Shown here piece by piece: positions 1-8,031 of a stretch of DNA of 56,348 nt. Below the pieces are notes generated by a model. That model did no database searches and had not been told where the DNA came from. It was given only the letters and a program-made list of their open reading frames with translations. Origin of the DNA: JBJENW01 sp051880395 (GTDB lineage: Bacteria; Bacillota; Clostridia; Lachnospirales; Lachnospiraceae). The number at the start of each line of letters is the position of its first letter. The stretch's first letter is position 1. The stretch lies in the NCBI GenBank assembly GCA_051880395.1, contig JBJENW010000201.1:1-56348 (forward strand), read 5' to 3'. The position numbers and the translations under genes are program-made.

Positions 1-50
1 AAAAAAAAAGAACGTCCCGTACGTAAAAGAGGAGGGGATTGGACCCCTCC
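1..50 (-). terminator. Rho-independent terminator of the Cys/Gly-rich protein gene
   Basis: On the minus strand, downstream of the stop at 66, a 7-bp GC-rich stem (31-37 with 44-50, 6-nt loop) is followed by TCTTTT and then by a run of nine T at 9-1. The layout fits an intrinsic terminator for the minus-strand mini-gene. Confidence 0.6.
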
Positions 51-65
51 TTGCGTGTGCATTGA

Positions 66-299
66 TTAGCAGCACATACCGCCGCCACCGCCGCAGGAAC
101 CAGAGCCCCATCCGCCGCAGCAGAAGAGAATCAGGATGATCCACAGACAGTTGTTGTTTCCGCAGCCTTCACCGCCCCAGAAATTGCTGCCATTTCCGCA
201 GCAGCACAGAAGTAAGATGATCCATAAAATGGAGTTGCAGCCGCCGTTTTCCTGACAGCTGTTGCCGCATCCGCAGCCTGTTGAAGCTAAATCACTCAT
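66..299 (-). CDS. Small Cys/Gly-rich protein with two repeated hydrophobic-Cys modules
   Basis: A 77-residue protein with 14 cysteines and very high glycine. It contains two copies of one module: a short CN-type lead-in, a hydrophobic WIIL-type core, a CC or CCC cluster, then a Gly-rich spacer (about residues 20-36 and 48-63). GGAGG lies 8 nt before the ATG at 299, and an intrinsic terminator follows the stop, so this is probably a real gene rather than low-complexity noise. Small Cys-rich proteins of this general look occur in Lachnospiraceae and are sometimes labelled chorion-like by composition only. I do not recognise a function. The hydrophobic cores could be membrane segments, and the Cys clusters could bind metal or crosslink. 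It diverges from icd. Confidence 0.65.
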   Translation of the reverse strand: MSDLASTGCGCGNSCQENGGCNSILWIILLLCCCGNGSNFWGGEGCGNNNCLWIILILFCCGGWGSGSCGGGGGMCC

Positions 300-432
300 T
301 GCAAAGCCTCCAAAATCTTTTTACAGTTTATACTATGAAAAGAGCCTGTCAGAGTTTCCTGTTTGGAAAAAATTATTTTTTAAAGAAAAATATAAAAAAA
401 AACTATAAAAATAAAAAGGACAGTTATTCCTA

Positions 433-462
433 TTGACAAAAAATAGTTTTCTTGTATACAAT
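433..462 (+). promoter_or_regulatory. Probable sigma-A promoter of icd
   Basis: TTGACA at 433-438 is followed by TATACA at 455-460 (16-nt spacer) or TACAAT at 457-462 (18-nt spacer). It lies about 85 nt before the icd ATG in the divergent intergenic region. Exact -10 choice is uncertain. Confidence 0.55.
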
Positions 463-545
463 AACACATGAAGTTCCGCGGTATGGATGAGTAAAAACAG
501 ATCATACGGTCAGGGACAAGTGAGAAACGAAATGGAGGAAACAGT

Positions 546-1754
546 ATGAGTAAAATAGCAATGAAAACACCTTTAGTAGAAATGGATGGAGACGAAATGA
601 CCAGAATCCTCTGGCAGATGATTAAGGACGAACTCTTAATTCCTTTCATTGACTTGAAGACCGAATATTATGATCTTGGATTAGAGTATAGAAATGAAAC
701 AAACGATCAGGTAACGATCGATTCCGCTGAGGCAACGAAAAAATACGGTGTAGCTGTTAAATGTGCGACTATCACTCCAAATGCCGCACGTATGACAGAA
801 TATAATCTGAAAGAAATGTGGAAAAGTCCAAACGGTACGATTCGTGCCATGTTAGATGGTACAGTGTTCCGTGCACCGATCATTGTAAAAGGAATCGAAC
901 CGTGTGTACGCAACTGGAAAAAACCGATCACCATTGCAAGACATGCATACGGTGATGTATATAAGGCAACCGAGATGAAAATTCCGGGACCAGGAAAAAC
1001 AGAGTTGGTTTACACGGCAGAAGACGGTACAGAAACACGAGAATTGATCCACGATTTTACAGGTGCCGGTGTCATTCAGGGACAGCATAACGTTTGTCAA
1101 TCGATTGAAAGTTTTGCGAGAAGCTGTTTTAATTATGCATTAGATACAAAACAAGAGTTGTGGTTTGCTACAAAGGATACGATTTCAAAGAAATATGACC
1201 ATACATTTAAAGATATTTTCCAGGAAATCTTTGATGCAGAATATAAAGAAAAATTTGAAAAAGCAGGAATCACTTACTTCTATACATTGATCGACGATGC
1301 AGTTGCCCGTGTTATGAAATCAGAAGGCGGTTATATCTGGGCATGTAAGAACTATGACGGAGACGTTATGAGTGATATGGTATCTTCTGCATTCGGTTCT
1401 CTGGCTATGATGACTTCTGTACTGGTATCTCCGGATGGATATTATGAGTATGAAGCTGCACACGGAACCGTTCAGCGTCATTACTATAAACACTTGAAAG
1501 GAGAGGAAACTTCTACAAACTCTGTAGCAACGATCTTTGCATGGACGGGTGCCCTTCGCAAACGTGGAGAATTAGATGAACTGCCGGAGTTAGTTGATTT
1601 CGCAAATAAATTAGAAAAAGCTTGTGTCGCTACGATCGAAAGTGGTAAGATGACAAAAGACCTTGCGTTGATCACTACTTTAGAGGATGTGACCGTTTTG
1701 AACAGTGAAGACTTTATCAAAGCCATTCGTTCGACTTTAGAAGAAATGTTATAA
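546..1754 (+). CDS. icd: NADP-dependent isocitrate dehydrogenase, eukaryotic type
   Basis: Oxidatively decarboxylates isocitrate to 2-oxoglutarate with NADP+, supplying 2-oxoglutarate for glutamate synthesis and NADPH in the cytoplasm. The 402-residue protein aligns by eye along its whole length with animal IDH1/IDH2 rather than with the E. coli type. Substrate-binding residues keep nearly the same numbering: R100, R109, R132 in ARHAYGD, Y139 and K210, with metal ligands D250, D273 and D277 in the LIDD and NYDGDVMSD segments. MWKSPNGT and EAAHGT are also present. The ATG at 546 follows GGAGG at 534-538. It is monocistronic, with its own promoter and terminator. Confidence 0.95.
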   Translation: MSKIAMKTPLVEMDGDEMTRILWQMIKDELLIPFIDLKTEYYDLGLEYRNETNDQVTIDSAEATKKYGVAVKCATITPNAARMTEYNLKEMWKSPNGTIRAMLDGTVFRAPIIVKGIEPCVRNWKKPITIARHAYGDVYKATEMKIPGPGKTELVYTAEDGTETRELIHDFTGAGVIQGQHNVCQSIESFARSCFNYALDTKQELWFATKDTISKKYDHTFKDIFQEIFDAEYKEKFEKAGITYFYTLIDDAVARVMKSEGGYIWACKNYDGDVMSDMVSSAFGSLAMMTSVLVSPDGYYEYEAAHGTVQRHYYKHLKGEETSTNSVATIFAWTGALRKRGELDELPELVDFANKLEKACVATIESGKMTKDLALITTLEDVTVLNSEDFIKAIRSTLEEML

Positions 1755-1790
1755 TTCTTGTGAAAAAATAAATTCATATATATTTTTTAG

Positions 1791-1826
1791 AAAAAAGAGA
1801 GAATCTTCAACATTCTCTCTTTTTTT
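1791..1826 (+). terminator. Rho-independent terminator after icd
   Basis: A long A-rich/T-rich stem contains AGAGAGAAT paired with ATTCTCTCT around a 7-nt loop at 1805-1811 and ends in a T run at 1820-1826. Confidence 0.85.
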
Positions 1827-1880
1827 GCATAAAAAGGTCGATATAATACATGAGGAGAAATTTTTGCGTGGTGCGCAAAG

Positions 1881-1900
1881 TGTGTTAAATTTTTGACACA
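1881..1900 (+). promoter_or_regulatory. Putative Rex operator upstream of rex
   Basis: The 20-bp imperfect palindrome TGTGTTAAATTTTTGACACA contains TGTTAA-N4-TTGACA. This differs by one base from the core of the TTGTTAA-N4-TTAACAA site established for clostridial Rex. It directly abuts the -35 box of the rex promoter at 1901, so bound Rex would block RNA polymerase. Autoregulation by the NADH/NAD+ ratio is inferred. Confidence 0.6.
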
Positions 1901-1929
1901 TTGACAGAAGATGCAATTCTATTTATAAT
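1901..1929 (+). promoter_or_regulatory. Consensus sigma-A promoter of rex
   Basis: TTGACA at 1901-1906, a 17-nt spacer and TATAAT at 1924-1929 match the consensus exactly. The GTG start of rex lies 33 nt further on. Confidence 0.8.
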
Positions 1930-1962
1930 AATTGTATCGAAATATTCGAAGGAGGAAGGAAT

Positions 1963-2592
1963 GTGGAAAAGGAAATATCACAGGCAGTCATCCGTAGAAT
2001 GCCACGGTATTATCGTTACTTGGGAGAATTGCTAGATGCTGGGGTAGAGCGAATATCATCGAATGAATTAAGCTCGCAAATGCGTGTCACATCCTCGCAG
2101 ATTCGTCAGGATCTTAATAATTTTGGCGGATTTGGACAGCAGGGATACGGATATAATGTCAAGTATCTGTACGAAGAGATCGGAAAAATACTTGGTCTTG
2201 ATCAACAACATAATATTATTGTCATCGGTGCAGGACATCTTGGACAGGCGCTTGCAAATTATGTGAATTTTGAAAAGCGCGGATTTGTGATCACTGCATT
2301 GTTTGATATTGATGAATCGCTGTGTGGAAAAACAGTGCGGGGCATCAAAATTCGAATGATGAATGAATTGGAGACATTTTTAAGTGAGAATCAGGTGGAT
2401 ATTGCTGCGCTGACAATGCCGAAAACGCATGCTGGGGAAGTTGCTGATCGTCTGGTGGCACTTGGGGTACCTGGAATTTGGAATTTTGCACATCTGGATT
2501 TGGAACTGCCGGAGCATGTGGTGGTGGAAAATGTACACTTATCAGATAGTTTGATGCAATTATCGTATAACATTATGAAAAATAAACGCTAA
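1963..2592 (+). CDS. rex: Redox-sensing transcriptional repressor Rex
   Basis: A DNA-binding repressor that reads the cellular NADH/NAD+ ratio and controls fermentation and NAD-regeneration genes. The 209-residue protein has an N-terminal winged helix (about 1-75, with SSNELSSQMRVTSSQIRQDL and the GGFGQQGYGY turn). A Rossmann domain with GAGHLGQAL at about 90-98 binds NADH, and the C-terminal helix swaps between dimer subunits. The start is GTG at 1963, since GGAGG at 1951-1955 is 7 nt upstream. The ATG two bases earlier is out of frame. A consensus promoter and a Rex-like palindrome precede it. The next gene starts 15 nt after the stop. Confidence 0.95.
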   Translation: MEKEISQAVIRRMPRYYRYLGELLDAGVERISSNELSSQMRVTSSQIRQDLNNFGGFGQQGYGYNVKYLYEEIGKILGLDQQHNIIVIGAGHLGQALANYVNFEKRGFVITALFDIDESLCGKTVRGIKIRMMNELETFLSENQVDIAALTMPKTHAGEVADRLVALGVPGIWNFAHLDLELPEHVVVENVHLSDSLMQLSYNIMKNKR

Positions 2593-2607
2593 ATTGGGGG
2601 AGAGACC

Positions 2608-3270
2608 ATGCGCAGAAAAAAAGAGAAGCCCGATATAAAGACACAGGAATTCGCGCAGGTGGTAGAAGAAAGACGGATTCCGCCGCTGGTATTAGACCAG
2701 CGCTGGCATAAATTGTTTCGAAAAACAGGAAAGCCAGAGGAAATCAGTAGTTGTGAAGAGGAGTTGAATGTTCTACTGCAGCGGCAGGGAAAATTGAATG
2801 ACGAAATCGGAGAGTATAAACAATTAAAGAGTAAACTGTTGCACAGTATTGTCCATAATATGGACGGAACCAGTGAAGATATGGAAAATTCTTTGCAGTC
2901 ACGTGTTCTCAATAAAAATCAGGAACTGATCGGTGAACTCAACGAGAAATTAGACGCCAGCATGCAGGAGCAGGAAGAACTTCCGAAGCGCATCGAGGAA
3001 AAAAATAAAGAATTAATGCTGAAAACCATGGTATACTGTGAAGCACATGAAAGAGAAAATCGTACATCGATCGCGCTAGAACGGACCTGGCTTTCAGAGA
3101 TAAAAAAGGAACTAAAGCAGCACATTGGGCAAAAACGAAGATGTGAAGAAGAGAATCGGGAAATATATCAGTTCCTGGAAGGAATTTTTGGAATGGACCT
3201 GCTTCATATTTTTCAGATTCCGTATGATGAATATGCAGAGTTGTTTGATCAAAATAAGAATATGCAGTGA
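2608..3270 (+). CDS. Hypothetical coiled-coil protein
   Basis: A 220-residue, charged, cysteine-poor protein with no signal peptide or membrane segment. From about residue 45 to 195 it is rich in Glu, Lys, Gln and Leu with heptad-like spacing, indicating a long coiled coil. An opening segment (IPPLVLDQRWHKLF, about 30-43) and an end segment (GIFGMDLLHIFQIPYDEYAELF, given here as its first 12 and last 10 residues: GIFGMDLLHIFQ and IPYDEYAELF) look folded. GGGGGAG lies before the ATG. It sits between rex and nnr, probably in the rex transcript. I do not recognise the family, and no function is assigned. Confidence 0.75.
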   Translation: MRRKKEKPDIKTQEFAQVVEERRIPPLVLDQRWHKLFRKTGKPEEISSCEEELNVLLQRQGKLNDEIGEYKQLKSKLLHSIVHNMDGTSEDMENSLQSRVLNKNQELIGELNEKLDASMQEQEELPKRIEEKNKELMLKTMVYCEAHERENRTSIALERTWLSEIKKELKQHIGQKRRCEEENREIYQFLEGIFGMDLLHIFQIPYDEYAELFDQNKNMQ

Positions 3271-3329
3271 AAGAAATTTGAAAGGCAAATGGCAAATAAG
3301 GGGAATCGTTTCAGAAAGGGGTACGAAAA

Positions 3330-4856
3330 ATGAAATATGTTTTAAACAGTCAGGAAATGAAACAATACGATGAGAATACCATGGAATATTATAAGATGAG
3401 TTCGGAAGTTCTGATGGAACGTACAGCGCTTCAATTTGTATACAGCATCATGGATACCGTTAAAGATTTAAAACGCTGTCTGGTGGTATGCGGTATCGGC
3501 AACAATGGCGGGGACGGAATCGCCATCGCACGATTACTTCATCTGCGTGGAGTGGATGTAGCCTGCTATCTGGCCGGCAATCGAAATAAAGCTACACAGG
3601 AGAACCTGCAGCAGGAAGCGATTGCAATTCGTTATGGTGTTCCATTCGTGGATAATATCGGTCAAAATGATTATGATCTGGTTGTTGACGCCTTGTTTGG
3701 CATCGGACTCTGCCGCGAAGTCAGTGGCTTTTATGAGGCCTTGATCAATCGGATGAATCAGCTGCATGGGTTTAAAGCTGCGGTGGATATTGCATCTGGT
3801 GTATGTGCAGATGATGGAAGAGTTCTTGGTACGGCATTTCGTGCGGATCTGACGGTGACACCTGGATTTTTAAAACTTGGTCATGTACTCTATCCTGGAA
3901 CATCCTTTGCGGGGGATGTCGTGATCGCAGATATGGGAATTGATGATCATAGTTTTCTTGGACAGAAACCAGATTATAAAATTCTGACTAGAGAGGATTT
4001 GAAACGGATTCCTTCACGAAGTAGTTATTCTCATAAGGGAACGTTTGGAAAAGTACTTTTGATTGCAGGCAAAAAAAATATGGCTGGTGCTTGCATTTTT
4101 GCAGCAAAAGCAGCGTATCAGACCGGATGCGGCATGGTAAAAATTTATACACCGGAAGAAAACCGCATTATCCTGCAGCAACAGGTGCCGCAGGCATTGC
4201 TTGAAACCTATGATACCGATGCGGAGCTTGACACAAAAACGATGCATCAACTTTTACAATGGGCGGATGTCGTTGCCATGGGACCGGGGATTGGAACAAC
4301 ACGTTTGTCGGCACAGATGTTGCGATATATTCTGTTATACTGTCAGAAACCAGTGATTTTAGATGCGGATGCACTCAATATTTTGGCAAAATATATGCAG
4401 TGGTTAGAGGATTATAAATGTCCGCTGGCTATAACACCACATTTGATGGAGATGTCTCGGATGATTCAAAAACCGGTTGTGGAAATTCAAAAACAGTTGC
4501 TGCAGACAGCAGAAGAATTTTCCAATCAGCATCATCTTACCTGTGTACTAAAAGATGCACGCACAGTTATTCAAGCTCCGGACCGTACCGGCTGCATTAA
4601 TATCAACGGAAACAGCGGGATGTCAGTTGCAGGTTCTGGAGATGTTCTGACAGGAATCATTGCTGGACTTGCAGCCCAAAAAATGGAATTGGAGGATGCT
4701 GCTCAAGTCGGCGTTTATTTACATGCAGAAGCGGCAGATGAGATCAGTGAGCGAAAAGGCGATTATAGCCTGCAGGCGCAGGATATCATTGACGGGATTT
4801 CGGAAGTACTGAAAGATCTGAGAACCAGCACGGAATATATTTTTGATATACGATAA
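3330..4856 (+). CDS. nnr: Bifunctional NAD(P)H-hydrate epimerase / ADP-dependent dehydratase
   Basis: Repairs hydrated nicotinamide cofactors. The N-terminal YjeF domain (about 1-215) epimerises R- and S-NAD(P)HX. The C-terminal ribokinase-like domain (about 225-500) dehydrates S-NAD(P)HX using ADP. Visible signatures are GIGNNGGDGIAIARLL (about 55-70), DALFGIGL (about 120-127), SHKGTFGKVLLIAG (234-247), MGPGIG and the nucleotide-site loop SGMSVAGSGDVLTG. At 508 residues it has the normal length of the fused enzyme. AAAGGGG precedes the ATG. An intrinsic terminator follows. Placement behind rex makes sense as a second NAD(H)-related function. Confidence 0.93.
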   Translation: MKYVLNSQEMKQYDENTMEYYKMSSEVLMERTALQFVYSIMDTVKDLKRCLVVCGIGNNGGDGIAIARLLHLRGVDVACYLAGNRNKATQENLQQEAIAIRYGVPFVDNIGQNDYDLVVDALFGIGLCREVSGFYEALINRMNQLHGFKAAVDIASGVCADDGRVLGTAFRADLTVTPGFLKLGHVLYPGTSFAGDVVIADMGIDDHSFLGQKPDYKILTREDLKRIPSRSSYSHKGTFGKVLLIAGKKNMAGACIFAAKAAYQTGCGMVKIYTPEENRIILQQQVPQALLETYDTDAELDTKTMHQLLQWADVVAMGPGIGTTRLSAQMLRYILLYCQKPVILDADALNILAKYMQWLEDYKCPLAITPHLMEMSRMIQKPVVEIQKQLLQTAEEFSNQHHLTCVLKDARTVIQAPDRTGCININGNSGMSVAGSGDVLTGIIAGLAAQKMELEDAAQVGVYLHAEAADEISERKGDYSLQAQDIIDGISEVLKDLRTSTEYIFDIR

Positions 4857-4866
4857 ATGTTCTTCG

Positions 4867-4899
4867 AAAAGAACCGGAACCATTGATTCCGGTTCTTTT
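4867..4899 (+). terminator. Rho-independent terminator after nnr
   Basis: The stem AAAAGAACCGGAA (4867-4879) pairs perfectly with 4887-4899 around a 7-nt loop and ends in TTTTATTTT. Confidence 0.85.
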
Positions 4900-4977
4900 A
4901 TTTTAAAAAACTTTGTGCTATGATAGGAGGTGAAAAAGAACAGTTGCATTTGTAGCAAAGAAAGAGGGAAAAGAGAG

Positions 4978-6141
4978 ATGTATAGCAGAGTATATGCCGC
5001 TGTAGATTTAGATGCAGTGAGATATAATATGGAAAAAATGAGAGAATGCACCGCACCGGATGCCAAACTCATGGCTGTTGTAAAAACAGATGGATATGGA
5101 CATGGAGCGGTTCCTATTGCAAAAGAGATACAGGATCTTCCATATTTATTCGGATTTGCCGTTGCAACGGTAGAGGAAGCTGCGATTTTAATTCGTCATG
5201 GAATTGAAAAACCGATACTGGTACTTGGAATTCCGTTTGAAGAACAATATGAAACTATGGTAAAATACAGCATCCGGCCGGCAGTCAGCTCACTTGAGGA
5301 AGCAGAAGCTTTGAATGACTGCGCAAAGAACTGTCAAAAAAAACTTCCGATCCATATTGCAATAGACACAGGGATGAGCCGAATCGGTTTTCAAGTGACA
5401 ACAAAAGATGCAGATGTTATAAAAGAAATTTCGGCACTTCCGTATTTAGAGATAGAAGGGATGTTTACTCATTTTGCCCGCGCAGACGAAGCAGATAAAA
5501 CGGCTGCAGCACATCAGTATGAAAAATTTCAACAAATGCTTGCCTTTTTGAATGAACGAGGGGTAACGATTCCGTATCCGCATTGTTCTAACAGCGCAAG
5601 TATTGTCGATCTTCCGGAGTATCATATGAGCATTGTACGTGCCGGAATTACGCTGTACGGTCTGTGGCCGTCGGATGAAGTACAAAAAGAACGACTGCCG
5701 ATTCGACCGGTTTTGTCACTGTACAGTCAGGTTGCATATATCAAAGATCTCGAAGCCGGTCGGGAGATCGGTTACGGCGGTACCTATACTACGCCGTCCA
5801 CACGTCGAATCGCAACAATCCCTGTTGGTTACGGAGACGGCTATCCGCGCAGTCTCTCCAACAAAGGGTATGTGTTGATTCATGGGGAAAAAGCTCCGAT
5901 CCGCGGGCGGGTCTGCATGGATCAGTTTATGGTTGATGTCACGGAAATCCCGGATGTAAAAGTTGGGGATCGCGTCACGCTGATTGGGACAGACAAAAAC
6001 GCACATATTACTATGGAAGAAGCAGGCGAATTATCTGGCAGATTTAATTATGAGTTTGCATGTGACCTTGGAAAGCGGATTCCGCGCGTTTTTTATAAAA
6101 ATAATCAAATTATTGGCACACACGATTCTTTTATGGAATAA
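4978..6141 (+). CDS. alr: Alanine racemase
   Basis: A PLP enzyme that interconverts L- and D-alanine for peptidoglycan. The 387 residues form an N-terminal TIM barrel with PLP Lys36 in AVVKTDGYGHG, Arg135 in DTGMSRIGF, and RAGITLYGL. The C-terminal beta domain carries catalytic Tyr266 in GREIGYGGTY and CMDQF. The reading frame stays open upstream to a GTG at 4930, but that codon overlaps an AGGAGG and would add 16 non-homologous residues. The ATG at 4978, with AGAGGGA upstream, gives the normal N-terminus. In Bacillus this gene is followed by the mazEF-type ndoAI-ndoA pair. Here only the toxin follows. Confidence 0.93.
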   Translation: MYSRVYAAVDLDAVRYNMEKMRECTAPDAKLMAVVKTDGYGHGAVPIAKEIQDLPYLFGFAVATVEEAAILIRHGIEKPILVLGIPFEEQYETMVKYSIRPAVSSLEEAEALNDCAKNCQKKLPIHIAIDTGMSRIGFQVTTKDADVIKEISALPYLEIEGMFTHFARADEADKTAAAHQYEKFQQMLAFLNERGVTIPYPHCSNSASIVDLPEYHMSIVRAGITLYGLWPSDEVQKERLPIRPVLSLYSQVAYIKDLEAGREIGYGGTYTTPSTRRIATIPVGYGDGYPRSLSNKGYVLIHGEKAPIRGRVCMDQFMVDVTEIPDVKVGDRVTLIGTDKNAHITMEEAGELSGRFNYEFACDLGKRIPRVFYKNNQIIGTHDSFME

Positions 6142-6236
6142 TCTTTAATAGTGACAGTGCATACGCCTGTCCAGAAAGGGCATACTGAAAAGAGAAATCA
6201 GAAAGTATAAAACCTGAATGGATGGAGTGTAGAAAT

Positions 6237-6584
6237 GTGAATATTCGGCGAGGAGATATTTTTTATGCAGATTTAAGACCCGTTGTGGGGTCAGAACAAG
6301 GAGGGGTACGACCGGTTTTGATCATTCAAAATGATATAGGAAACCGGCATAGTCCCACTGTGATCGTTGCGGCGATCACATCGCAGTTAAACAAAGCGAA
6401 GTTGCCAACACATGTGGAAATTGACAGTAAAAAATGTGATATGGTAAAAGATTCCGTTATCTTGTTAGAACAGCTTCGGACCATTGACAAAAGACGATTA
6501 AAACAGAAAGTCTGTCATTTAGATGAAGCTGTTTTAAAAAAAGTAAATCATGCACTTGCAATTAGTCTGGAATTGTATACATAA
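6237..6584 (+). CDS. mazF: MazF/PemK-family endoribonuclease toxin without adjacent antitoxin
   Basis: A sequence-specific mRNA interferase by family. The 115-residue protein shows the family core: RRGDIFYADLRPVVGSEQGG near the N-terminus, RPVLIIQND, the IVAAITSQ strand and VILLEQLRTIDKRRL. The frame also has an ATG at 6222, but GGAG at 6224-6227 sits 9 nt before the GTG at 6237, and that start gives the usual N-terminus. In Bacilli the antitoxin gene lies between alr and this gene. The 95 nt between them here hold no ORF of antitoxin size and no good start signal. The toxin either pairs with an antitoxin elsewhere or is controlled another way. Confidence 0.9.
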   Translation: MNIRRGDIFYADLRPVVGSEQGGVRPVLIIQNDIGNRHSPTVIVAAITSQLNKAKLPTHVEIDSKKCDMVKDSVILLEQLRTIDKRRLKQKVCHLDEAVLKKVNHALAISLELYT

Positions 6585-6586
6585 CC

Positions 6587-6616
6587 TTGACGAATTGCAA
6601 ACGGATATGATATAGT
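6587..6616 (+). promoter_or_regulatory. Possible promoter for the CBS-domain gene
   Basis: TTGACG at 6587-6592 and TATAGT at 6611-6616 are separated by 18 nt, just after mazF and about 40 nt before the next start codon. Confidence 0.4.
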
Positions 6617-6654
6617 GCTATACAGCATATTTTTTGTAAAAAAACGCACAGTAG

Positions 6655-7959
6655 ATGCGCAAAAGAATGGATGAAAATAGGGAGGATGACACAAATAACG
6701 TGATTGGTTATGTGGTTTTTGTAGGATTAGTCATTTTAAACATGATCTTCTGCGGATTTCGATCGGCAGTGGATAATCTAAGCGATATGACAGTAGATAA
6801 AATGGTGGAAGAAGGCAGCAAAAAAGCAAGTGTCATTCAGCGTTATCTGGATGAACCAACGGATTTCTTTTATCATATTCAGATGTTTACCATTTTTATT
6901 ATTTCAGGACTAACGTTTGTTGAAACATTGTTTTTTTTCAAAAAGCCCTGGATTTTAGCGGCTATGCTTGCTGTTTTTGTGTTTGTGGGGGTATTTCTGC
7001 CTCAGAAAATTGCTTCAAGAAGAGCGGAAAAATGGGCATTTGCCCTTGTTGGAATCGTAAAATTCTTTTTTACTCTTTTTAACCCGTTGTATTGGCTACT
7101 GGATCAGTGCTCTGATATTTTTGTAAGGATTCAGGGGCTGGATCCGGATGCGAGTGTAGATGATGTGACAGAAGATGAGATCATCTCTATGGTAAAAGAT
7201 GGTCATGAACAAGGCGTACTTCAAGAAAGTGAAGCCGAAATGATCCACAATATTTTTGAATTCGATGATAAAGAGGCGAAGGATATCATGACGCATCGCA
7301 AGCATATTGTTGCGATCGATGCAGAGATGACATTGCAAAAAGCGATTCAGTTTATCTTAGAAAAAAATAATTCCCGTTTCCCTGTCTATCAGGATGATAT
7401 TGACAATATTCTTGGTATGATACATATTAAAGATGTCCTTATGGCGGGACAAAAACCGGAATTGTATCGAAAAAAAATCAGTGAGATCGATGGATTGATT
7501 CGTGAGATTGATGTGATTCCAGAGACGCGAAATATCAATGTCTTATTTAAAGAAATGCAGTCTACCAAAAGTCATATTGTTGTGGTTGTAGATGAATATG
7601 GGCAGACTTCCGGTCTGGTTGCAATGGAAGATATTTTAGAAGAAATTGTCGGGAACATCTTAGATGAATACGATGAGGAGGAGCAGATGATCCAGACACT
7701 TGGAGACGGAAGTTTTCTGATGAAAGGGCTGACACCGTTAGAAGAGGTACAGGAAGCACTCGATACGGAGTTCGATGCTGAAGATTACGAAACATTAAAC
7801 GGTTTTTTGACAGCGAAGATCGATAAGATTCCATCGGATGGAGACACATTTACCGTAGAGGCGGAAAACTGGATTTTTTCGATTCTCTCTGTGAAAAATA
7901 AGCTGATTCAGACTGTGAAAATACAAAAAAAGCCGAAAAATGAGACTTATGACACGTAA
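6655..7959 (+). CDS. CNNM/CorC-type membrane protein with CBS pair
   Basis: A 434-residue membrane protein of the HlyC/CorC (CNNM, DUF21) family, whose members are linked to Mg2+ or other cation export. A hydrophobic N-terminal region (about 15-165) has several membrane segments. It is followed by the tandem CBS pair (IMTHRKHIVAIDAEMTLQKA around 210; IHIKDVL; VVVDEYGQTSGLVAMEDILEEIVG around 300) and a small CorC_HlyC domain (GDGSFLMKGLTPLEEV onward). The start is uncertain: the ATGs at 6655 and 6667 lack a clear ribosome site, and GGGAGG at 6680 sits 14 nt before a GTG at 6700. The transported ion cannot be told from sequence. Confidence 0.85.
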   Translation: MRKRMDENREDDTNNVIGYVVFVGLVILNMIFCGFRSAVDNLSDMTVDKMVEEGSKKASVIQRYLDEPTDFFYHIQMFTIFIISGLTFVETLFFFKKPWILAAMLAVFVFVGVFLPQKIASRRAEKWAFALVGIVKFFFTLFNPLYWLLDQCSDIFVRIQGLDPDASVDDVTEDEIISMVKDGHEQGVLQESEAEMIHNIFEFDDKEAKDIMTHRKHIVAIDAEMTLQKAIQFILEKNNSRFPVYQDDIDNILGMIHIKDVLMAGQKPELYRKKISEIDGLIREIDVIPETRNINVLFKEMQSTKSHIVVVVDEYGQTSGLVAMEDILEEIVGNILDEYDEEEQMIQTLGDGSFLMKGLTPLEEVQEALDTEFDAEDYETLNGFLTAKIDKIPSDGDTFTVEAENWIFSILSVKNKLIQTVKIQKKPKNETYDT

Positions 7960-7967
7960 AAGTAGCC

Positions 7968-7996
7968 TTGTCATAGTCTAAAAAGAATGATAAAAT
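7968..7996 (+). promoter_or_regulatory. Probable sigma-A promoter of yebC
   Basis: TTGTCA at 7968-7973, a 17-nt spacer and TAAAAT at 7991-7996 lie 35 nt before the yebC ATG. Confidence 0.55.
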
Positions 7997-8031
7997 AAAG
8001 ACGTTAATTTTAAGAAAAGAGGAAGGATAAA

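Noticed and set aside
4930..4977. Upstream GTG start for alr
   Set aside because: The codon overlaps the AGGAGG itself, and the extra 16 residues do not resemble alanine racemases.
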